Source: Ciona savignyi (taxonomy: Eukaryota; Chordata; Ascidiacea; Phlebobranchia; Cionidae). From it: 64,000 bases of DNA. Below the pieces are notes generated by a model. It saw only the letters and a program-made list of their open reading frames with translations. It did not search any database and was not told the origin of the DNA. The position numbers and the translations under genes are program-made. Below are positions 1-10,600 of the stretch, one piece after another. Location of the stretch: NCBI GenBank assembly GCA_000149265.1, contig CH003266.1, forward strand, positions 1,215,896 through 1,279,895, in the 5' to 3' direction. The number at the start of each line of letters is the position of its first letter. Within the stretch, counting starts at the first letter, position 1.

Positions 1-511
1 GAATTTCAAATATCAAATTTTTGTATTCGTAAGAAACTACTTGATGGTTAAATATGTAGAACAGTTATTTTTGTATAAAAATTTGTATTCGGTATCAAAT
101 TTTGTTCAAGCCTTTTATATCTTGTAAGATAAAGTCGACATACTGTTCCACATATTCAACCATACAGTAGTTTCTCCTTTGCTAGAGTGTTATCGAGGTT
201 TATAGTTTGCCCTTCTGTAAGTGTTGTCCCATGGGATAGGATATTTAAGTTTTATCGGCAAAAGTGGAAAACTCCACCTTAGCCCCTTTATGAAGTAGCC
301 AGGATTATTATAGTATTGTAAATATAATTAAGTCCTTTAGACACAGCAGAGTCTCTTGTGACCAGTTTTTATCCCACATCCCTTTGGCTGAAAGGGGACC
401 CACTAAGCTATTTGACCGAACATAGTTTCTGGGGTATTGTCTGTAAGGTTGGTATCACATCACTGCCAACCAATTTTTTACATGTGTGGTTGGCCACATG
501 CGCTTTATTAA

Positions 512-1399
512 CCCTTTGACGACGACGGAACTTTTGCAGTTTTTGGCACTTTTGAGTAAGATTGCTTTGACCTTGTTTTCCGCGAATACTGTTGGACTTA
601 GGGAAAAACAATCTATTACAAAGTTGTCCAGTAGATAATTTTCTACAAATTGGCATTTTTATTTTTTTGATGACGTTGTAGTATTTGTAATGAGGTCATA
701 ATTAGTAATTTATACTCTAATTACTCGTTACTGGTAGCTTGTAGAAGATAGTAATGTATTACAAAGTTGTTCAAAAGGAAATTTCCTACAAAGTTACGTC
801 TTTTATTTTTTGATGACGTCAACTAAGCGTGATGACGTCACATAAAACTGACAAATATGGCATTTCATCACCACAATCACTGTCGGCCTCGATCATGCTG
901 GCAGCCTAATCGGTTGTAATCTATTGCGAAGTTGCCCTATTTCTTCCAAATATCAAATAATAATTGAAAAACAAAGTAAACAAAGGCGAAAAAATGAGTA
1001 AATATCAATAGTATTTAGAAAAAAACATGTACACATATGTTTACATATATCGTTGAAAAATCGAAAATGACTGGAAAACTCGAAAACAAAGACGGCTACT
1101 GCTAGTTTTATTCTCACAGCAACTGGTGTAACAATTTTAACTCCCCAGAACCCAAAAAAGCGATATGTTACCTAAAAGTTAAACTAGATACAAAAATTTT
1201 GAAGAAAAATGTTTGAAGCAATATTACTCAAAATTTTTAAATGGAAGGATTATGTTTTTATGCGTTATTTCGAAAGATCTATTCAAATGCTTTCCAAAAA
1301 TATCAAAACAAGGAAAATCCCCCAAGAAACGACTGAATTGTGCATTTTTTTTCGGGGACACATCTGGGTTACAAATATGTAACCGTCGTCGTCTAAGGG
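512..1399. mobile_element. Non-autonomous piggyBac-like element
   Basis: TTAA at 508-511 and 1400-1403 flank inverted ends: CCCTTTGACGACGACGG on the left and CCGTCGTCGTCTAAGGG on the right. TTAA targets with CCC-starting ends are the piggyBac pattern. No transposase reading frame is seen in the 888 bp. A second left end of the same family is at 52848. Confidence 0.7.
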
Positions 1400-1534
1400 T
1401 TAATGTTACTTTAGTTGGAGGATTTCAGTGGGTTCTACAATAAAATAATATGTGGTGGATTTTTATTGAAAAAGAATGATTGCTGGAACATGCAATGCAC
1501 TGTGCCGTAATAGTTAGAGCAACTGGACCGTGAG

Positions 1535-2474
1535 TAGGGATGCACAAACTAGAATATCTTGGTATTCTAGAATAGTTATTTCGAATCCAGAATATCGAAT
1601 CCTATTCTATATTAAAAAGCAAACTCGAGTTAAAGTGGCAAGATCGTCAAAAATTTCTGCTGGCGCTGACTACCTCTATGGCCAGTGTGATTACATACTT
1701 ATAATCATAGGCGGCGACTTCAGTAAAATTAAACCGTTGCGCGAAAATTTATGACGTCACAATCGGCCCTATGTCTCGAACTAACTCGGATAGAACTATA
1801 ATACTAACGATTTACAATGCTAAAAGATTAAGCCAGGAGTTTAAGTGTTTAATCTAACTACTTCCCCCGCTGAAATATTGCATGGTCGTTAATACGCAGC
1901 TCAGCGTCAACAATACGGAAAGAATATACCAAATATTTATGTGTCTGCGAGGGCTGTGCAAGAATCCAGATTCTTATAACGGTTAACTGATCAAAGAAAA
2001 AAAACGTTAACCGTTAACCGATGTTAGCCTACTGTTCTCTCTAGCTAATACTTAGTAATGGCAAGAACATGGGGAAAAACGGGAGTGCGTCAGTGGTCCT
2101 GTATTGAATCTAGGTCAACGTAACCCTAGGTCAAACCGCCGATCAAAGAAATAAACACCGCTGGAAAAGCGGCGCTGCGGTTAGACGATTTAATGTGATA
2201 ATTATTGCGCAGGGAATTTTTTGCGTAATTATAAAACAGATATTATGGCGAATTTACAACGTAAGTCGGCGCCCATGCTTATAATATCCATTATAATCAA
2301 CGCTGCTGTAATATGTACAATGGAAATAAAAAAAGAACTCCATGCAATTATAGTTTCTTAATGTGCAATTTATATTATTTCGAATCCAAATATTCGAAAT
2401 AAACGTAATATTTGGATTCGAATCCCGTAGGATTCGAATCCGGAAGATTCGATATTCTAGTTTGTGCATCCCTA
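1535..2474. mobile_element. Non-autonomous hAT-like element, 940 bp
   Basis: Inverted ends TAGGGATGCACAAACTAGAA (left) and its complement ending GTTTGTGCATCCCTA (right), flanked by a perfect 8-bp duplication ACCGTGAG at 1527-1534 and 2475-2482. This fits hAT. There is no transposase ORF inside. Confidence 0.8.
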
Positions 2475-2482
2475 ACCGTGAG

Positions 2483-3786
2483 CATGGTTAAATTTTATAA
2501 CCAATTTTAGGGAAAACAAAATTTGTTGGAAATTTAATACAACCCATAAAATTATTAGTATTTTTTAAAAAAATTATCAATTTTTTTACACCACATTCAT
2601 TCGATAGTAAAGTCTAGAGAGAAATGTAATAGTAAGGACTGCATACCCAAATGTAGTGTTAGGCATTTACATTTAAATTTGAACTTACTGTAGTAAAAGG
2701 GGATCACTGGATTAAACCACATTAGGTAGGATTGTTATCTTTATCTGTAGGATTCCTATCATTATCTCTCGGATTGGGAAAGCAAAGCTGGTGTATTAAT
2801 ATGAACAATCGTAAGATTACTTTGTGCCCGCAGTCCAGTTACCAGAACTTTTGCTAAAATATGACGAAAACAGTAATGTTTAACCCATAACACAACTACT
2901 AGCTACCAGTTGATTATTATTGGCTCCTAATATGCTATTTATATATTAGCTATCACAAATATATATATATAAATATTTATATATAGATCGTGATTTTATC
3001 CATATTGACATTTTATTTAGGTTACTATCTTAAAGTATCATTGATACAAATGAAATGAATCTTATAATGCCGGTATCACAAATCAAAGATGGCTAGAGGG
3101 CCCTTATCTTTTTGGAATCTGTGTTTATAAATAATCTACTAATAGAATAATCTGCTCGCTAAAATATTCAGCGGTATTAATATTTAATGTATTTAGCGTA
3201 TTTGTAGCTAGATGCCACAAAGTTGAAAAATGACATTGCTGGAAATACATTTTCTTACGAGCCTAATTCACAACGCTCCTAGAGATTAAGAACCTTTCAG
3301 TATTAAACTTGTTGCTTAATAAGACCGCGAAGCTTCAGTCTTAAATTATTCATCAAAAATCACTTTATTTTAGAAGGCTCCTAATGATTGAGCTTACTCT
3401 GAAAAAATTCAATTATTTGGACATTCTAGGGCTATTTTATTTCCTCTAACTGTCCTATGATCGATAGTGCACTCAATGAAACCTTTAAATTTAACTATGA
3501 TAGTGATGTTAAATATTACAAATAAAAATAATTATTATTGATAGCATAGAAGTGTTCTAACTTGACTTTATAATTGACTTTGGGTTAAAGTTTAATGGCA
3601 ATTTTGTGTTTACATTTCCAATGCAAATTTGTGAATAGTAGACTAAAGAAAAATAGTTAAGAATTGTTTTTAATGAGATAGAATGGGAATTAGTTTTGAG
3701 CTTATTAGTTGGTACCTTTGCCCACATTTATATCCACTGAAAAATATGTTTGCATAGGTAAACATTTTTATACAAAATCTGGTAGT
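2483..3786. other. Spacer without recognised gene
   Basis: AT-rich sequence with a (TA)n patch near 2960-2990. No coding signal, splice pattern or repeat boundary was recognised. The missing first Kv1 exon could lie here or upstream. Confidence 0.4.
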
Positions 3787-3935
3787 TTTGTTTTAGTTTA
3801 GTTTAGTTTATTCATTTTTTTGGCCCAGTTTTTAAAAATGGCAAACGAATATAATGACGACACAGGAACTGGAAAAGACGGCAAAACGAACAGTTGTTAA
3901 AACTCGTCATTTAAAAAAAAGATATAATTGGTAAA
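3787..3935 (-). mobile_element. (TAAAC)n-tailed retroelement copy
   Basis: The reverse strand ends in a run of TAAAC units. The body contains AACTCGTC..TTAACAACTG and GCCGTCTTTTCC, shared with copies at 7907, 11395, 11905, 26271 and 62445. Confidence 0.6.
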
Positions 3936-4209
3936 ATCCGAAGACGAAATGTTTTCGATTTGATATGATCTCATTTTATCCCCATGTGTAGGACAACAGT
4001 AGCCATTATGACACATGTCGACCCATGTCGAGTGCTGGAGAAAATTGCATGACAATATCATTCCGTCCGAATACTTCGAAAATAAAACTTTGTTGCCTGA
4101 ACTATTGCAGTGTGTTATATAATTAATAAAACTTTGATGATTTATCCATTTGAATGAGTTCTAGGCAAATCGTGTTAACAACTTCTGTTGTATTAGTGTT
4201 GTTGTCCAC

Positions 4210-4449
4210 ACAGTGTTCAATCGTCAGATCACGTCGCATCCACCATGTACTTACTGGAGCTATTGCAGTGTGTTGTATATGATTTACACATTCTTTTAAC
4301 TTAGCAGAAACCATTAATCTGCTGGGTTCAGGCAAAATCTGTTAGGTGACCTGCCAAGGACACAACTGTGTTGCTATCGACCAGTTTTAAACCTACAACC
4401 CTTCGGATGAAAGGTGACGCACTACCCCGCCAGACTAATCAGTCTGACG
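4210..4449 (-). mobile_element. tRNA-like SINE, diverged copy
   Basis: Matches the 300-bp SINE family in reverse: GGAGCTATTGCAGTGTGTTG, the Cys-like box and the head CCAGACTAAT. It has many substitutions, so it is an old copy. It lies upstream of the first visible Kv1 exon. Confidence 0.6.
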
Positions 4450-4662
4450 AAAATTATTGTTTTTGTTTGATACTTTGGTAGGAAGCAATGCCTGTTAATT
4501 TTAAAGGAAAGAATTTGTTATAATAAATTTAGATACCGGTAATAAAAAAGATGGTGGCACAATTGCAGTGCTACATAGACACCTACACAACCCCCCCTTC
4601 TTCCCCTTTCTTAAAGTTTTAAATAATAGGTCATGTAACTTTGCTTCATATTATTTTTTCAG

Positions 4663-7600
4663 AAGCCAAATTACCAGGGACTCTACGTACCATGTGTTTG
4701 TTGTCTGCGGGTTTCAATCAATGTGTCGGGACAAATCTATGAGACGCAACTCCAGACTTTGAACCAGTTTCCTGAAACCCTGCTCGGTCACGCAGACAAA
4801 AGAAGGAAGTATTACGACCGTAGTCGAAACCAGTACTTTTTTGATCGAAACAGAAGGGCGTTTGACGCAATTCTTCACTACTATCAGGTTTGTACTGTAA
4901 AGTTTTATAGGATAGGATAGGATAGGATATTCAAGTTTATCCCCGTAAATGGGAAAACCAAGGGGGTTAACACACGGGCAATCGTCAGATCACCTTGCGC
5001 CCACTGTCGGGTTACCGGAGCTATTGCAGTGTGTTGTATATGACAGACTTGTTTCTTCAATTTGGTTGAACCCATTAAGGCGCTGGATTCAGGCAATGTC
5101 TGTAAGTGCCTTGCCCAAGGACACAACTGACTAGCTAGTGACCAGTTTCGAACCTTCAGCCCTTCGGCTGAAAGGCGACGCACTTAACCACTAGACTAAT
5201 ATGTCGGACAATATCTGCAAGATTGATCTTTGTAAGGCGCAAAGATGTGTTTACGCATCACCAACATTATTTTAGTTGTAAAACGATTTTTTCCTTTAAT
5301 TAGTTTTTAAGCATAAGTTTTTTTATGTATAAATCCCATTAAAACTAATCAAGAACATTAAATAATTTGACTCTACAAACATAAAATTAAGTTATGTGAT
5401 ATTTTTGGCCTTAAATTTTGCCTTGCCTTAAAGAAAAAGGATGTCCAAAGAAAGGTTTAAAATATAATTTGAAATTTCATATGACCTAATTTTAAACTTA
5501 TGGAGTAATTGTTGTGAAACACTTTTTTCTGAACAGGTAACTATCACAATCCAATTAAAACATAAATGCGGAAGAGAGTACTTGATATATTAAACACAAA
5601 AATTCCTGTTTAATACAACAAAAAAACATTTGCCCTAAATAATAAATCTTGGACTTTATTTGAAAACTTTAAAGATAATAGTTTAGTGAAACATAAACTT
5701 GAGATTTTTTGGTGAAAAGTGATGTCATATACCTTTTGCAAGCCAAATTTAAAAGGATGACTGGGACGAGATTTAAAAAATAACAAGCCTCTTTATTGGA
5801 TTAAACTTTTTAGGTGACTTGACCTAATAGAGTTTCCTAATTCAATTTGCATTATATTTCAATCATTTCCTTTGATGGCTTTAAACTAATTCACGCAACC
5901 CAGCAGCGTTTCTGTCTTTCTTTGTAGATTAATCCACTAAATTAGTTTCGCATGATTCTCATACTAATTATGATTTTAGTAACGCTTTTAAATGTTTATG
6001 TAAATTAGACAGTTTACTGCTTGTAGTATGACTATATTTTTTGACAAAATCTTGAATAAACTTCCCTTGTGTAGTATTCCAAATTAAAAGAAAAGAAATA
6101 TACTTTGAGCAGTGGTTGTGAAATGCATGTACTGCAGTAATTCGATGTATCATTATAGCTGTACATTTTTCTTGCTTTTACATATCTTTACCACTATGCA
6201 AATTCTTTACTAAAATCAGGTTATCTATTGGTTTTCTGTTCTTCTAGTTAGCACTAAAAATATAAATTCCTAATTATACAAATATTGTAAAATATTCTAG
6301 AAAAAACTGATTGTAGAGTAGCCCCAGGGGAATTACTCATTCCAAAGCAAAATGTCAGTTGATTTTTTTATTTATTGATTAAATACATGTAGAAAAACAA
6401 GTAAATAAATTAGATGCTAAAATTGCAAGGTATGTTCAATATATAAAACACACGGTAATATATATGGTAAATCAACCGCAGGCACAAGGTAATTCAACAC
6501 TTTCCTTTTTTTATTTCTTGGTTCCTTACTTAGTCTAACCAAGTGGATTATTTGATTTGCGTATTCTGGTTTACCGGTAGGATATAAACATTAATAAACT
6601 TGAATTAAAAAAAATGTATCGAAGCTGCAAATAGCAGTTTGGCATCTTTTAGTTAATAATTTAAAACAGAACCTTATATTTATTTTGTTATTTAATTGTA
6701 CAAAACTTATTTTGTTTTTGATTTTAAAAATAAGGCCATCTTATTGTTATTTTTTAAGCATAACTGAAATAGCAAATTTTCTTCACCTCATATACCATGG
6801 GACCCATTAGTTTCTGCTTGCGTAAACAAGTTAAACCAATTACCGTAATGAAAAAGTCAACGAAGCTTAAACCATTTGACCATACATTATCACTTGTAAA
6901 AGTAAAATTGTCTCTTATTGTACTGTTTTACATTGATCTGAACTTCAGCCTGCAGAGAATAATGTTAAACAAGTTAGTTGCCAACTATGTGGGACAATTA
7001 ATCTGTGTTTCAATCTTGATCCTACAGTCATCGATTAGGCCCTTTTAACGTTGCACGCTTTTACCACTTAATACTGTATTGGGTTAGGGTATAGAGCTGT
7101 GGTGATACAAAACTACTGCTTACTACTAATGTTGTAAGTGTAGAATAGTTTATTATTCTCGAACCATTCTGGAAATATTTAGAAAAAATCAGTTGGATTT
7201 GGCATTAAAAAAATTAATTTTGGATTTGTATCTTTAAAGATACAACTAGCTAATCCAATAATCCACATTAATACCAATCTATCATCCGAATTTTAAGGCC
7301 ATTTATTATACAGGTGTATCTATTTTAAAATTGAGTGAAAATATGCAAAATGTAATCGTTCAAACTAGTACTTCCAATTATGTTGCATGATTTATCTATT
7401 TAGTCTCAAAATTATAGTGTAAAATTGCCATTTTCCTGCCATTTGCTACCTGCTACAATAAGAACAATTTTAATACAGTGGTTCATGGCCACATGTGCAT
7501 CTAAAAACTAAACATAAAATTGAATTAATTTTTAAATGTCTCATTTGAATTTGATCAGATGCAACTATGTGTAATACTTCCTGTAACATGATAAGGAAGT

Positions 7601-10600
7601 ATGTGATAAGAAAAGTAGGATATCTGATTCTGTCTCATAGATCAAATGACAACTATACCAGGTTGTATTTGCCAATGCACATATGTAGCCTCGACCCTGT
7701 AACTTTGAATGGATTAATTGAAACATTGAGTAATATAATACACCCGATACATTGCAAAACTCTGCCAACCTGGAATAGAAATATATCCTATCCTTTATTA
7801 AGGCAAGCTTACAAATTAACCTATGGTATGTGGTAATCTCTCCGGAAAGTCATGAGCTTTACCAGTCTTTTAAGATATACTAATGTTATCCAACATTTTT
7901 TTTGTTTAGTTTAGTTTATTAAATTTTTGTCCCAATATTTAAAATGGCAAGCGAATAAAATAACAACACGGAAACAGGAAAAGACGGCAAAACGAACAGT
8001 CGTTAAAATACGTCATTGAAAAAAAGGATATAATTTAATAAATTTAGTGAACGGCGCCGCCAAACCGAGGCGAAAGAACAATATTGAGCAAACTAAATTT
8101 AATTAAAACCAAACGATATAATAGACATACAGAGATAAAATAACTATCTTACTGTACAGATTAAAGCAAGCTTGCAATTATTAAAGCACACTGACAATTA
8201 ACCTATAGGTTTGTGGTAATCTCTCTGAAAAATCATAAGCTTAACCAATCTGTAAAGATATTCTAATGTTGTCTGACATACAGAGATAAAATAACTATCC
8301 TACTGTACAGAGTGGAGGAAGGCTACGAAGGCCCATGGACATTTCAGTTGACGTTTTTGCTGATGAAATCAAGTTCTTCCAGCTTGGAACAGAAGCAATG
8401 GCCAAGTATCAGGAGATTGAAGGCTATGTGTTTGATGGTAAGCTGTTCAGTGTATTGTTATTGTAAATTTGATGTTAGTTAAGTAAAGGACACCGTATGT
8501 TTAGGGTAAAAATGAATTGTTTACAGTACTGTAAATCTAGCTATGGTGGGTTAGTACTGAAGACGAAAAAAATGTTTATTAACAGAGACAAAAACTGTGG
8601 TGCGTAACATGCATCGCCTTTTAGCCGAAGGGTTGCAGGTACGAAACTGGTCGCTAGCTGGTCGGTTATGTCCTTGGGCAAGCCACTTAAGTGCATTGCC
8701 TGAACCCAGCTTATTAATGGGTTCTTCCAATTTCAAGAAACGTGTCTATTATATGGGAGGAGCTGATTTGACCCCTTTGGTTATCCCATTCATAAACCCT
8801 GAATATTCTATCCTATTCTATAACCTGATAAAAGATAGGTCATAGTAATAACCAAACCTTAAATCCTTCTAGTCAATATCACCAACCGTATTCACTACAC
8901 TATGCTACCGTTTAACATGTATTTTGCCTCTCAGACGCAGAATATGCAAAGTTCGGAAATGCTCTCTCGCCTGCACTGTCCGAGAAGAAACGTGAAAAAC
9001 TTCCCAAGAACAAACTCCAACGGACAATATGGCTTTTGTTTGAGAAACCAGAAAGCTCTAATCCTGCAAGGGTGGTAGCAGTGATGAGCATATCAGTGAT
9101 ATTTCTCTCGATTATATGTTTCTGTCTTGAAACGGTGCCAAGCTTACAGCATTCATGGATTGACAAGCTCGAATCAAGTAACCCGTCCGTCCAGCCGCCC
9201 ACCACAACCACACCACAGTGGGATATTAATGACAAAAGAAATCTAATTATGAGGTAACTGGAGTGAAAATTTTTCAACGGAATCTGCTTTGCAAAATATT
9301 TTGAAAATTTTCATTTAAATATTTTGATATTTTTATTTTATTTATTTAAATTTTATTTTTATTAATTTATGAAAATTAAAAATTAACTTAAACAAAACCA
9401 TTTAAGTAATAACTTAACAAAATATGTGTCTTTAAATTTATTTTTCAAAACCGGTACCATTTCATTGCGTTTTTTAATTTATAGTACACAAGATACTGTT
9501 TATTTCCAAGAGTGGGATTAAGGTATAAGGTGTGTCATATAACCGATAATTGTCAGATTATAACGTGTCCACAATCGAGTTGTAGCTATCGCAATGTGTT
9601 GTATATATAGGATACATTGCCATAGTTTTAGTAAATGTCGTGTGTGAAGAACACAACTGTCGTGATGGCATCGGTTGTGTCCTTGGGCAAACCACTTAAT
9701 GAAAATTGCCTGAACCCAGCGGAGTAATGGATTCTACTAAATTGAATGAACGTGTCTATCATGTACAACACACTGAAATAGCTCCGGTAACCCGACGATG
9801 GGCGCGAGGTGATCTGACGTGTATCCGTGTGTTAACCCCCTTGGTTTTCCCATTCACGGGGATAAACATGAATATCCTATTCAAGCTATCATATTCCATC
9901 ATATCCTATGTATAAGCATTAATAACATCATGCTACCTTGATCACATGGGATATAATTATACACAGTAACCTTGACCCGAACGCAATAAACGCGAGCCGT
10001 CCTAACAGCACTGGGAATGCGAAGAAACGATTGGTGCCTCACTTCACGCAAAACCCGTTTTGGATTATCGAGACAATCTGCATTATTTGGTTCACAATTG
10101 AGGTATTGCGTCATTATTACTAGCTGATTACAGTATTATGTCCGGCAGTTAGCCTTTTTTGTCTTCCCGGTTAGTCTGGCGGTTAAGTGCGTCGCCATTC
10201 AATCAAAAGGTTGCAGGTGCGAAACTGGTCGCTAGCTAGTCGGTTGTGTCCTTAGGCAATGCGCTGCCTGAATCCAGCGGATTAATGGGTTCCACCAAAT
10301 TGAAGGAACGTATCTATCATACACAACACACTGCAATAGCTCCGACAACCCGACGGTGATCTGACGTTTGCCCTTGTTAATGAATATCCTATCCTATTTA
10401 TTTGGAGCTCCGATGGTCAGTTGTCAAGCAAAATGTTGTTTGCTGATCGAAATCACCACGGGAAGTCGGTTGTGTACTTCTCCATTGATATTAAGCTGAC
10501 CCCGTCGGCAACCAATATCTCAATAATATACAATACACTTCATTGGCTTGAGTAAACTGATGGTTGGAACAAGGTTATCTGACTATTGTCCATAACCCAG

